Assembly (NCBI GenBank): GCA_030737875.1
Contig: CM060921.1
Location: 397,708,192 to 397,772,191 of the forward strand
DNA from: Allium sativum
Lineage: Eukaryota; Streptophyta; Magnoliopsida; Asparagales; Amaryllidaceae
Length of the DNA stretch: 64,000 bases
Direction of reading: 5' to 3'
Shown piece after piece: positions 11,501-22,217 of this stretch. Below the pieces are notes generated by a model. The model did not search any database, was not told the DNA's origin, and saw nothing but the letters and a program-made list of their open reading frames with translations. The first letter of the stretch is position 1; the number at the start of each line of letters is the position of its first letter. The translations under genes were made by a program, and so were the position numbers.

Positions 11501-12686
11501 AAGATGGAGGCGGCGGTGGTTGGGGCCCCACCTGGCGGCGTCGGTTGTTTTCACGAGGGGGGGTTTTGGGGATTGTCGCACAGCAGAGGAGGGAGGCGCG
11601 ATAGGAGGCGGGTGGCGGACGGAGACGATGAAGGAGGAAGGAGAAGAGGCGGCGGGCGCGACGGTGGCTCCGTCGAGCCATTTAGGGCTCCGCCCTCTTT
11701 TTCTTCTTTTTTTTATTCCGAATTCATTTTTGAACGGGGGGGGGGGGGGGGGGCAGGAGGATTAAAGGGGAGGAGGGAATATTTTTTTTCTTTTTTTATT
11801 TTATATTATTTAATTTCTAAAAGTTGACTTTCACATACGACCTTGAAACGAGGCCCACCGCCTGTCGTCCATAGCGTTTTACCCCTATTCCGAACACAAT
11901 GGGATATGTACCGCAAGCTGATTCAATCGTTTCAATCAGTTTCCGTTTAATTTACTTTTAAATCAGTATATTGCATTTTAAACGTACATTTCAAATTACC
12001 GGGGTCACATACTAACTAGAAAAATTCCAGAAAAATATTTTCTAGCTTCGTATTGACGATACGGTCCTAATAAAACTAATTTCGTCGAATTCTGAGACTG
12101 TTAGAAAAATGGCCAATTTCCAGTCGATTAAAATCAACTGAAACTGGTCAAACGCGTTTTCCTTTACCACGCTCACACATTGATTCGAAAAATTATGAAA
12201 TTTGAAACCTAGCAATAACTTGACATCACGGACCCAACAAAACTGGTTTCGTCGAAATCCGAGGTTGTTTGCAAAATGTCCATTTTTAAGGGCCTGAATT
12301 CCATAGCGACTATTCAGAATTTTCAACTGGACATATCTTTTGATTCCTGATATGAAATCTTGATTTTTCGGATTCGATAGAAAGATATTATCAATTAGAT
12401 CCTATCATTTTTGGTTTCACTAAAATCTGGATTGTTTTGCACCCGGTATATTCAATTGAAGTTTGAAATCGAATTATCGAACTACCGCGCCATTTTAAAT
12501 TCTATTTATAATTATATATAAATATTTATATTCTAACGACGACGCGTATAATATATACGTTCGAATTCTATTCAAAAATAAATTTCTCGACGATGATATT
12601 TAAAATAATCTATTTTAAATATTCAAAATCCGCTAAAATTGCCAAAATAAAAATTTTAAACTGGCCCAGATTTTCGGGTTGTTACA
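8521..12686 (-). repeat. Element A 5' LTR (right copy)
   Basis: Near-identical to 3326-7487, 4166 bp. Differences are mostly C/T or G/A transitions, a short indel near 11085-11095 and G-run length changes. It carries the same 27-bp array (9357-9773), 49-bp array (to about 11380), GC island (11420-11765, longest G run 18 at 11736-11753) and conserved 3' module (about 8870-9010). It is followed by target duplication TGTGT at 12687. Confidence 0.92.
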
Positions 12687-13595
12687 TGTGTGTTGACTGT
12701 TTGATTGAACTGCTAGACAGTTAGTGGAAATTTTATATATATGTGTATACATATATATATATATATAACATTTAGATATTTATATGTTGATTCTGTTGAT
12801 CAGAATAATTCACATCGAAGTGAAATCGATGTTAATATTATTGTTTAACATCTGTGATGCAGGGAAACAGGTTGGAGGAATCCGACTGGATTCCTCAACA
12901 GTTATTTTATTATTTTTCATATATTGTGATATATGACGTGATTTCTAATATGTTGTTGATTGTGTGTGTATGAACGATACTGGACATCGTAATTTGATAT
13001 GTTGGATACTATGACATACTGGAATATTCAAAAGAGAATGTTTATAAAATCAAGAGGATTTTATAAAAGAGAATATTTATAAATAGAATATTTATAAATA
13101 GAAATATTTATAAATGGAATATTATGAATAGAAAATACGTTTAAGTGGAATTAGAAATGAAAGGAAACAATTTATAAATGGAATATTTATAAAGTGAATT
13201 TTTTTATTTAGGATAAATAGATAAGATACTATAAAATGGATTATTTATTTGTTAAATAAATAAAATATTAAATAGGGATTTTTTTTCTTAGAAATAAATA
13301 GGAGATATTCAAAAAGGAAATAATTTCAAACATTTCTTTTTGAATGGAAAGGCCTGTGTGGCAGGTTTGGGGATTTTCCCGATGCTCCCGATACAAAGGA
13401 GGTTATGGCGAGTTTTCCCGGAAATTTAAGGAGTTAGAATATTTCAAGAATAAATTTGAAAAGGAAATATTTGTAAACCATTTACAAATAGAATTGGAAA
13501 GGAAACGTCATAAAAAGGAAATCATTTTTAAAGTGTAGAACCGTTATTTAAAAGTAAATCTTTTAAAATGAATAAAACGTTGTTAAAAAGGAGAA

Positions 13596-13955
13596 ATCGA
13601 ATATAGACATTCGAAGTTAGTTAATCGAATATAGACATTCGAAGTTAGTTAATCGAATATAGACATTCGAAGTTAGTTAATCGAATATAGACATTCGAAG
13701 TTAGTTAATCGAATAGACATTCGAAGTTAGTTAATCGAATATAGACATTCGAAGTTAGTTAATCGAATATAGACATTCGAAGTTAGTTAATCGAATATAG
13801 ACATTCGAAGTTAGTTAATCGAATATAGACATTCGAAGTTAGTTAATCGAATATAGACATTCAGAGTCAGTTAATCGAATATGGTATTCGAAGTTAGTTA
13901 ATCGAATATGGTATTCGAAAGTTAGTTAATCGAATATGTTATTCGAAAGGGGTTA
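13596..13955. repeat. 28-bp tandem array of potential hairpins in element C LTR
   Basis: Thirteen copies of a 28-bp unit beginning TCGAATATAGACATTCGAAG. Each unit contains CGAAT-(6 nt)-ATTCG, a perfect 5-bp stem. Units 11-13 change the loop to ATGGT or ATGTT but keep the stem. Unit 5 is 2 bp shorter and unit 10 has a damaged stem. Confidence 0.9.
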
Positions 13956-13959
13956 GTTA

Positions 13960-14500
13960 AGTCGAGTTAGTCAAATAGAGTTAATCAGTTAGAGTTAATC
14001 AGTTAGAGTTAATCAGTTAGAGTTAATCAGTTAGAGTTAACCAGTTGGAGTTAATAAGTTAGAGTTAATCGATTAGAGTTAAAACAAACTAGAGTTAATC
14101 AAATATAGTTATTTGAGACAGAGTTAGTCAAGTTAGTCGAGCCTAGTTAATCGAATCAAATTGGTCGAACCAAGTAAGTCGAGTTAAGTTAGTCAAGTTA
14201 GTCGAGCCTAGTTAATCGAATCGAATTGGTCGAACCAAGTAAGTCGAGTTAGTCGAGTCAAGTTAAGTTAGTCGAGTTAAGTTCGTCGAGTTAAAGTTAT
14301 CGATGTTTGTTTCATCGAAAGGAGTTATCGATTATAGTTTAATCGAAGTGAGATTTTCAAATATGAGATATTTGAAAAGGAAGAGTTATCGAATATTAGT
14401 TATTCGAAGAGAGACTATCGAATATCGTTTATTCGAGAAGGAGTTAATCGAATATAGGTTATTCGAAGAAGAATTAATCAAATAGAGATTTCTCGAAGAG
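13960..14500. repeat. Degenerate short repeats (AGAGTTAATCAGTT and related) in element C LTR
   Basis: A 14-bp word AGAGTTAATCAGTT repeats about five times, then variants around GTCGAGTTAAGTTAGTC and GAATATxGTTTATTCGA. A diverged relative lies at about 22280-22980. No coding signal. Confidence 0.75.
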
Positions 14501-15840
14501 AGTTAATCGGCAAATTCGATTATATCGAATTCGGGAAAGTACTTATACTTTCCAGTGTTTAAATAGAGATTTATTCATTTATAAATAAATAAGTGTTAGG
14601 TGAATTATTCACTAATAAGAATAGGAGTTAAAATTAAAGTTAGATAATTCGAAAGGAGGGATTATAACGTTATCGTTATAACCAATGTTTTAAATATAGA
14701 AGTGGATTAGTAAAATTTAATCCGAGAAAGGCGTAAAGAAGTTGTTAGAAATTAAAAGATAAACTTTGACCATTTCGAAGTTATAACGTTGTTCAGTTAA
14801 GGTCTGAGAGGTAATTATACCCCAACTTGAGTGACTTCCTTCTTAACTAAGAAATGGTAAGGTTTGATCGTAAAGGAGTTTTAGAAATGTTTTCCAAACG
14901 AGAATCAGAAATGTTTTCTGATAAAAGAAAATAAGAATTTAGAATATAGGGAAATAGGAGATAAGTAAATAAATGAACTAAAGAGATTTATGTTAAATGA
15001 TGTTTGTTCGATACAATTTCCATTGGGAAATAATATTGTTGTTTGCACACTTGTTTTTCTTTGATAGTTAACTCACAGACTATCAGAGTTTTGACCATTT
15101 TAACGTTGTTAATATGGAGAGACCGGTTGGATTATTATCCATAGAACCACTCTGTATTGGCATAAGCATCGCGAATCATATATGCCAAAGATAATTGAAG
15201 ACGGAGTAAAATGCAAGGGCTATCCTGTTTACAGAATAGTGCCTTCGGTTTGTCCAGTCCCAGGACAACTTGTATAGACGAAGGTCTGACAGAGTATATC
15301 CAATGGATCGCGTAAGTTGATCTGTTCAAACGTATTCACGTTTGGTGGCGGAGGAATTCGTTTCTCTAAGCTGTATACCCGTGTTATTTTTGGATAAGTC
15401 AATTTGTGATTTGGCGGGTATGACGATGTGACATTCCTAAGTGAATGAAGATGGATGTCTGACATAGTATTTCCAGACGGTCATGTACATTGATTTCTTC
15501 AACTATACCAAGAGTGGAAGCGGAGAAGGAAACTTCTTTTAGCTGACACGTAATGTATGGTTGTAGATGTCAATTAGTGATTTCGATGGATTTGACAATG
15601 TTGCATTCGAACTAAATCTATTGTGATGATAAAGCGTAGCTTCTAGCCTCACATCCGGTAAATGACAGAAATCGGGCAGGCAACATGGCTAAGTCGGTCG
15701 CACCGAAGTAGGGTGTATAATCACCTATCTAGTGAATATTCATTTTGTTTCTTAAATCTATCAATGCTGTCCCATATATATACGGGAACGGTTGCTGATC
15801 CCAACCGTTGGTTATGTACATTCGATACACTCAAGCGAAA

Positions 15841-16569
15841 TGAGTGGTCGGTCATGTGTGGCTGAGTTACAAGATGTTCTTGTTGAACTCCAGTGTATTG
15901 TTCCTAGAGTACACTGATCGGAAGGTGGTTCCATACCTTGTCATAGTTGGAAATCCATTATCCAATACGTGCTTGCGATTTTGATTGTATACTATATATA
16001 TATAACGTGAGATGAAAGCGTCTCTGCAAGTTGATATCTATTTGTATATAGACATTATTATAATATCAAAAGGGTTTTGACATAAAGATATTTTGGATTT
16101 TCATAAGGGAAAAACCCGTTCCGTTCTACGGCGTGGTCTTATGAGATATCGTTTACTTGTTCATATACCCGTTTAAACTGTTTTACTCATACCAGTCCCA
16201 TGACTGACCCGGAGTTTATTTGTTTTGTTTTCCCTAAACTCTTGGGTGCCTAATTTTGTACGGGCAGTCAAGCAGTCAGGAATTTACAGATATACTGGAA
16301 GAGCGTGGAGCAGGAGGCTTCAAGATCTTATAGCTATAGTTATTTCCGCTGTGTTGTAAGTGCTGTACTCTGATAAGTGTTGTTGTATACATAACTGTTA
16401 TATTTCAAAGTTATGTTATCTACTATATGTTATTCGTTCCGCTGTGAGGTTCGTGTTACTCTGATGTTGTGTTCTTCTTCTTCTTCTATTCTAAGTTTCT
16501 ATCTTATCTATTCTCACCTTCTAATTTCTTTCAATAATTACCGGGATTTTTCGATGTTTTGGTTATCGA
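15841..16569 (+). repeat. 729-bp direct repeat, left copy (LTR 3' module)
   Basis: 15841-16569 matches 25038-25766 base for base in length, with about nine substitutions by eye. It holds the conserved module: AAACCCGTT then hairpin CCGT-TCT-ACGG (16121-16131), GGCGTGGTC, CCATGACTGACC, GGGTGCC...GGGCAG, GAGCAGGAGGCTTC and a TTC-rich tract. Here it breaks off at GGTTATCGA and jumps into another module copy; the right copy continues to a true LTR end. Confidence 0.88.
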
Positions 16570-16911
16570 TTTGTACGGGCAGTCAAGTAGTCGGGATTTT
16601 ACAGATATAAGAAGTGCTTGGAGCAGGAGGCTTCAGGATTATAGCTATTATTATTTCCGCTGTGTTGTAAGTGTTATTGTATGCAAGATTCAGTTTTGTA
16701 TTTCAAAGTTATATTATATTTTATTCGTTCCGCTGTGAGATTCGTGTTTACTCTGATGATGATGTTCTTCTTCTTCTATTCTAAGTTTCTACCTTATCTA
16801 TCCTCACCCTCTGTCTTCTTTCTATTAGTTTCTTGAATTTCCAGTGTAATTTGGGGTTGGACTTGTGTTATTTAGTCAGCTCAAATTGGACCGGATTTTC
16901 GGGTCACTACA
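16570..16911 (+). repeat. LTR 3' end (subtype with AAGAAGTGC) next to the primer-binding site
   Basis: Restarts the module at TTTGTACGGGCAG and runs to CGGGTCACTACA at 16911, directly before GT and the primer-binding site. It shares the AAGAAGTGCTTGG marker with the ends at 20320 and 22215, which separates this subtype from the 15841 and 25038 copies. Confidence 0.8.
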
Positions 16912-16913
16912 GT

Positions 16914-16925
16914 TGGTATCAGAGC
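16914..16925 (+). other. Primer-binding site in element C
   Basis: TGGTATCAGAGC after spacer GT. Right after it the sequence changes to the reverse complement of LTR interior (AAGAGAAACGAATTCC, compare GGAATTCGTTTCTC near 15357), so the normal leader and gag are missing. Confidence 0.88.
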
Positions 16926-17964
16926 TAAGAGAAACGAATTCCTCCGCCACCAAACGTGAATACGTTTGAACAGATCAACTTACGCGATCCATTGGATATA
17001 CTCTGTCAGACCTTCGTCCATACAAGTTGTCCTAGGACTGGACAAACCGAAGGCACTATTCTGTAAACAGGGTAGCCCTTGCATTTTACTCCGTCTTCAA
17101 TTATCTTTGGCACATATGATTCGCAACGCTTATGCCAATACAGAGTGGTTCTATGGATAATAATCCAACCGGTCTCTCCATATTAACAACGTTAAAATGG
17201 TCAAAACTTCGATAGTCGGTGAGTTAACTATCAAAGAAAAATAAGTGTGCAAACAACGATATTATTTCCGAATGGAAATTATATCGAACAAACATCATTT
17301 AACATAAATCCCTTTAGTTCATTTATTTACTTATCTCCTATTTCCCTATATTCTAAATTCTTATTTTTCTTTTATCAGAAAACATTTCTGATTCTCGTTT
17401 GGAAAACATTTCCAAAACTCCTTTACGATCAAACCTTACCATTTCTTAGTTAAGAAGGAAGTCACTCAAGTTGGGGTATAATTACCTCTCAGACCTTAAC
17501 TGAACAACGTTATAACTTCGAAATGGTCAAAGTTTATCTTTTAATCTTTAACAACTTCTTTACGCCTTTCTCGGATTCAATTTTACTAATCCACTTCTAT
17601 ATTTAAAACATTGGTTATAACGATAACGTTATAATCCCTACTTTCGAATTATCTAACTTTAATTATAACTTCTATTCTTGTTAGGGAATAATTAACCTAA
17701 CACTTATTTATTTATAAATAAATAAATCTCTATTTAAACACTGGAAAGTATAAGTACTTTCCCGAATTCGATATAATCGAATTTGCCGATTAACTCTCTT
17801 CGGGAAATCTCTATTTGATTAACTCTTCTTCGAATAACCTATATTCGATTAACTTCTTCTCGAATAAACGATATTCGATAATCTCTCTTCGAATAACTAA
17901 TATTCGATAATTCTTCTTTTCAAATATCTCATATTTGAAAATCTCACTTCGATTAAACTAAAAT

Positions 17965-18060
17965 CGATAACTCCTTTCGATGAAACTAACATCGATAACT
18001 CCTTTCGATGAAACTAACATCGATAACTCCTTTCGATGAAACTAACATCGATAACTCTAA
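17965..18060. repeat. 28-bp units in left palindrome arm
   Basis: Three copies of CGATAACTCCTTTCGATGAA-type units. The mirror array at about 18408-18530 has four. Each holds CGATGxxACTAACATCG-like self-complementarity. Confidence 0.8.
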
Positions 18061-19565
18061 CTCGACTAACTTAACTTGACTCGACTAACTCGACTTACTT
18101 GGTTCGACCAATTCGATTCGATTAACTAGGCTCGACTAACTCTATTGGTTTAACTCTAAATAATTCAAAAACAAAACCTTTGGTAGTAGTCCGTCACTTC
18201 GATAGCTGGAAAATAGATTCTGATGATGAATCGCGACATCATAAGTGTTCATTTTCGAGTTCTAAGTGACGGACTACTACCAAAGGTTTTGTTTTTGAAT
18301 TATTTAGAGTTAAACCAATAGAGTTAGTCGAGCCTAGTTAATTGAATCGAATTGGTCGAACCAAGTAAGTCGAGTTAGTCGAGTCAAGTTAAGTTAGTCG
18401 AGTTAGAGTTATCGATGTTAGTTTCATCGAAAGGAGTTATCGATGTTAGTTTCATCGAAAGGAGTTATCGATGTTAGTTTCATCGAAAGGAGTTATCGAT
18501 GTTAGTTTCATTGAAAGGAGTTATCGATTTTAGTTTAATCGAAGTGAGATTTTCAAATATGAGATATTTGAAAAGAAGAATTATTGAATATTAGTTATTC
18601 GAAGAGAGATTAACGAATATCGTTTATTCGAGAAGAAGTTAATCGAATATAGGTTATTCGAAGAAGAGTTAATCAAATAGAGATTTCCCGAAGAGAGTTA
18701 ATCGGCAAATTCGATTATATCGAATTCGGGAAAGTACTTATACTTTCCAGTGTTTAAATAGAGATTTATTTATTTATAAATAAATAAGTGTTAGGTTAAT
18801 TATTCCCTAACAAGAATAGAAGTTATAATTAAAGTTAGATAATTCAAAAGTAGGGATTATAACGTTATCGTTATAACCAATGTTTTAAATATAGAAGTGG
18901 ATTAGTAAAATTGAATCCGAGAAAGGCGTAAAGAAGTTGTTAAAGATTAAAAGATAAACTTTGGCCATTTCGAAGTTATAACGTTGTTCAGTTAAGGTCT
19001 GAGAGGTAATTATACCCCAACTTGAGTGACTTCCTTCTTAACTAAGAAATGGTAAGGTTTGATCGTAAAGGAGTTTTGGAAATGTTTTCCAAACGAGAAT
19101 CAGAAATGTTTTCTGATAAAAGAAAAATAAGAATTTAGAATATAGGGAAATAGGAGATAAGTAAATAAATGAACTAAAGGGATTTATGTTAAATGATGTT
19201 TGTTCGATATAATTTCCATTTGGAAATAATATCGTTGTTTGGACACTTGTTTTTCTTTGATAGTTAACTCACCGACTATCGAAGTTTTGACCATTTTAAC
19301 GTTGTTAATATGGAGAGACCGGTTGGATTATTATCCATAGAACCACTCTGTATTGGCATAAGCGTCGCGAATCATATATGCCAAAGATAATTGAAGACGG
19401 AGTAAAATGCAAGGGCTATCCTGTTTACAGAATAGTGCCTTCGGTTTGTCCAGTCCTAGGACAACTTGTATGGACGAAGGTCTGACAGAGTATATCCAAT
19501 GGATCATGTAAGTTGATCTGTTCAAACGTATTCACGTTTGGTGGCGGAGGAATTCATTTCTCTTA

Positions 19566-19577
19566 GCTCTGATACCA
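19566..19577 (-). other. Second, inverted primer-binding site in element C
   Basis: GCTCTGATACCA on plus, then AC and TGTAGTGACCC from 19580. It is the mirror of 16914-16925 and marks the right arm's LTR end. Confidence 0.88.
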
Positions 19578-19834
19578 ACTGTAGTGACCCGAAAATCCGG
19601 TCCAATTTGAGCTGACTAAATAACACAAGTCCAACCCCAAATTACACTGGAAATTCAAGATACTAATAGAAAGAAGACAGAGGGTGAGGATAGATAAGGT
19701 AGAAACTTAGAATAGAAGAAGAAGAAGAACATCATCATCAGAGTAAACACGAATCTCACAGCGGAACGAATAAAATATAATATAACTTTGAAATACAAAA
19801 CTGAATCTTGCATATAATAACACTTACAACACAG

Positions 19835-20320
19835 CTCAAATTTCCCCGGATTTTCGGGTTACTACAGTTGGTATCAGATATACCTGTTTAAATGATTTGA
19901 GTTTACTCACACCAGTCACATGACTGACCCGGAGTTTATTTTGTTTTGTTTTCCCTAAACTCTTGGGTGCCTAAATTTGTACGGGCAGTCAAGTAGTCGG
20001 GATTTTACAGATACAAGAAGTGCTTGGAGCAGGAGGCTTCAGGATTATAGCTATTATTATTTCCGCTGTGTTGTAAGTGTTATTGTATGCAAAATTCAGT
20101 TTTGTATTTCAAAGTTATATTATATTTTATTCGTTCCGCTGTGAGATTCGTGTTTACTCTGATGATGATGTTCTTCTTCTTCTTCTATTCTAAGTTTCTA
20201 CCTTATCTATCCTCACACTCTGTCTTCTTTCTATTAGTTTCTTGAATTTCCAGTGTAATTTGGGGTTGGACTTGTGTTATTTAGTCAGCTCAAATTGGAC
20301 CGGATTTTCGGGTCACTACA
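19835..20320 (+). repeat. LTR-end fragment with partial primer-binding site, then another LTR 3' end
   Basis: 19835-19866 is a short LTR end (TTTCCCCGGATTTTCGGG...TACTACA) followed by GT and only TGGTATCAGA, 10 of 12 primer-site bases. It is then joined at GATATACCTG to LTR interior. From 19879 a new module runs to CACTACA at 20320, then CAGT into unrelated sequence. It shares the variant CAGTCACATGACTG with the copy ending at 22215. Confidence 0.82.
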
Positions 20321-20322
20321 GT

Positions 20323-20765
20323 AATAATAAAATTATATGTTCAAACTGTCGTCGATTGAATTATACTTGTAAAAATAAATATCAGAACATTCTAAGGGTG
20401 ACAGAGAGGATAGTGTCTAAGGCTTGAGTTTGGAAAATATAGTTTCCTGCTCTCCCTGGCTATCCCTAACTGATCCAACGAATGGGATGATTAATTTAAA
20501 TTTTAAATTTTAAATTTAATTTGAATTTAATACAAACCAGGGGCATTTTCGTAATTTTTAACTTTAAACTTTAAAAGCTTATAATTTTTTCAAAACAAGT
20601 CGGATTTCCATGAAATAAGGACCGTTGGATTCTTATCGAAAAATACTTTAAAATGAGTGGAAGCAGATTTTTGATCTGGGTTAAAAATTTTAAGTTATAA
20701 TTAAATGAATATTTTTAAATATTAATGTTTGAAACAAATTTAAAATCTCCTAGGATTTTAAAATT
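20323..20765. other. AT-rich segment inside the LTR mosaic, probably U3-derived
   Basis: No homology to the repeated 3' modules. It is AT-rich, with a run of AATTTAAATTTT-type words and phrases such as AAGTCGGATTTCC and GGACCGTTGGAT that recall the U3 regions of these LTRs. I see no gene here. It joins a new LTR 3' module at AAAGCGTTTCTGC. Confidence 0.5.
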
Positions 20766-21384
20766 CAGAAAGCGTTTCTGCTAGATTGATATTTATTTGT
20801 ACTTAGACATTATTATAATATCAGAATGATATTGCTTTGAAAAGTTATTTGGATTCTCATAAGGGAAAAACCCGTTCCGTATTCATGGCGTGGTCTTATG
20901 AGATATCATATACCTGTTTAAATGATTTGAGTTTATTCACACCAGTCCCATGACTGACCCGGAGTTTATTTTGTTGTTTTCCCTAAACTCTTGGGTGCCT
21001 AAATTTGTACGGGCAGTCAAGTAGTCGGGATTTTACAGATACACTTGGAGAGCTTGGAGCAGGAGGCTTCAGGATTCTATAGCTATTATTATTTCCGCTG
21101 TTGTTGTAAGTATTGTACTCTGATAAGTGTTATTGTATACATATACTGATGTTAGTTCAAAGATATGTTATGTTATATTTTATTCGTTCCGCTGTGAGAT
21201 TCGTGTTTACTCTGATGATGATGTTCTTCTTCTTCTTCTTCTTCTTCTTCTATTCTATAAGTTCTATCTTATCTATCATCACCCTCTATCATCTTCTATT
21301 AGTTTCTTGAATTTCCAGTGCGATTTGGGTTGGGCTTGTGTTGTTTAGTCAGCTCAAATTTCCCCGGATTTTCGGGTTACTACA
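20766..21384 (+). repeat. LTR 3' end, subtype with CCGT-ATTC-ATGG hairpin
   Basis: A complete module from AAAGCGTTTCTGC to GGGTTACTACA (21384), with hairpin at 20877-20888 and a TTC tract of about nine repeats. It is followed by GT and then LTR interior CTCATATATATATACGGG, whose normal context is near 15771. Confidence 0.82.
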
Positions 21385-21386
21385 GT

Positions 21387-22215
21387 CTCATATATATATA
21401 CGGGAACGGTTGCTGATCACAACCGTTGGTGATGTACATTCGATACACTCAAGCGAAATGAGTGGTCGGTCATGTGTGGCTGAGTTGCAAGATGTTCTTG
21501 TTGAACTCCAGTGTATCGTTCCTAGAGTACACTGATCGGAAGGTGGTTCCATACCTTGTCATAGTTGGGAATCCAATCATCCAATAAGCGCCTGCGGTTT
21601 TGATTGTATACTATATATATAGAACGTGAGATGCAAGCGTTTCTGCTAGATTGATATCTAATTGTATTTAGACATTATTATAATATCAGAATGATATTAC
21701 TTTTCAAAGATGTTTGGATTCTCTTAAGGGAAAAACCCGTTCCGTATTCACGGCGTGGTCTTATGAGATATCATATACCTGTTTAAATGATTTGAGTTTA
21801 CTCACACCAGTCACATGACTGACCCGAAGTTTATTTTGTTTTGTTTTCCCTAAACTCTTGGGTGCCTAAATTTGTACGGGCAGTCAAGTAGTCGTGATTT
21901 TACAGATACAAGAAGTGCTTGGAGCAGGAGGCTTCAGGATTATAGCTATTATTATTTCCGCTGTGTTGTAAGTGTTATTGTATGCAAGATTCAGTTTTGT
22001 ATTTCAAAGTTATATTATATTTTATTCGTTCCGCTGTGAGATTCGTGTTTACTCTGATGATGATATTCTTCTTCTTCTTCTATTCTAAGTTTCTACCTTA
22101 TCTATCCTCACCCTCTATCTTCTTTCTATTAGTTTCTTGAATTTCCAGTGTAATTTGGGGTTGGACTTGTGTTATTTTGTCAGCTCAAATTGGACCGGAT
22201 TTTCGGGTCACTACA
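21387..22215 (+). repeat. LTR 3' end, AAGAAGTGC subtype
   Basis: Runs from ATATACGGGAACGG (compare 15775) through GAGTGGTCGGTC, hairpin CCGT-ATTC-ACGG (21742-21753) and the whole module to CACTACA at 22215. It is then joined by GT to ACTTATATAAAGG. It is the closest relative of the module at 19879-20320. Confidence 0.82.
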
Positions 22216-22217
22216 GT

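Larger units (their letters stand above)
3326..12686 (-). mobile_element. Element A: complete non-autonomous LTR retrotransposon with giant LTRs (LARD-like), minus orientation
   Basis: Two LTRs of 4162 and 4166 bp (3326-7487 and 8521-12686) enclose only 1033 bp. Target duplications TGTGT, a primer-binding site (8507-8518) and a polypurine tract (about 7488-7503) are all in place, so the element is structurally complete and minus-oriented. I noted roughly 30 substitutions between the LTRs by eye, about 99% identity, so the insertion is young. The interior has no gag or pol, so proteins must come from elsewhere. The LTR halves, the 5' leader and the polypurine-tract region are clearly related to element B, making a B-like chromovirus the likely helper (inference). 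It resembles the class called LARDs, but with more of its length in LTR than interior. Confidence 0.93.
12692..16569 (+). repeat. Element C 5' LTR, second part (R/U5)
   Basis: Continues the LTR interrupted at 3325. It is AT-rich and carries 13014-13330 with repeated GAATATTTATAAAT-like words, a segment at 13340-13440 that is the reverse complement of the block shared by the A interior and B LTR, the hairpin array at 13596-13955, further degenerate GTTAATCGAAT-type repeats to about 14500, a region at 14528-15374 that also forms the palindrome arms, and a 3' module from 15841. The frame at 13344-13538 has no recognisable domain. Confidence 0.75.
16660..19834. repeat. Large palindrome: arms 16660-18199 and 18264-19834 with a 64-bp spacer
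   Basis: The left arm (1540 bp) is the reverse complement of the right arm (1571 bp) with a few percent difference at most by eye. Outward in, each arm holds an LTR 3' end, the primer-binding site (16914-16925 and 19566-19577), and reversed LTR R/U5 interior matching 14528-15374. The innermost stem has CTTTGGTAGTAGTCC and its complement next to an unpaired spacer at 18200-18263. Most of the 31-bp length difference is one extra 28-bp ATCGATGTTAGTTTCATCG unit in the right arm (four against three). The frames 16966-17160 and 19331-19525 are mirror images of each other and of 15135-15329, and so are products of the repeat. Confidence 0.92.

Noticed and set aside
13596..13955. Regular 28-bp repeats resembling CRISPR repeats
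   Set aside because: There are no spacers, and the palindromic unit repeats head to tail within an LTR.
16914..16925. tRNA-like match at primer-binding sites
   Set aside because: Only 12 bases match tRNA-Met, as expected for a primer-binding site. No cloverleaf is present around any of them.
16966..17160. 64-codon frame MNRSTY… on plus, repeated at 15135-15329 and 19331-19525 on minus
   Set aside because: It appears three times because the sequence is triplicated in the LTR mosaic. A stretch similar to VLGL is antisense in B. No start context or domain supports a gene.
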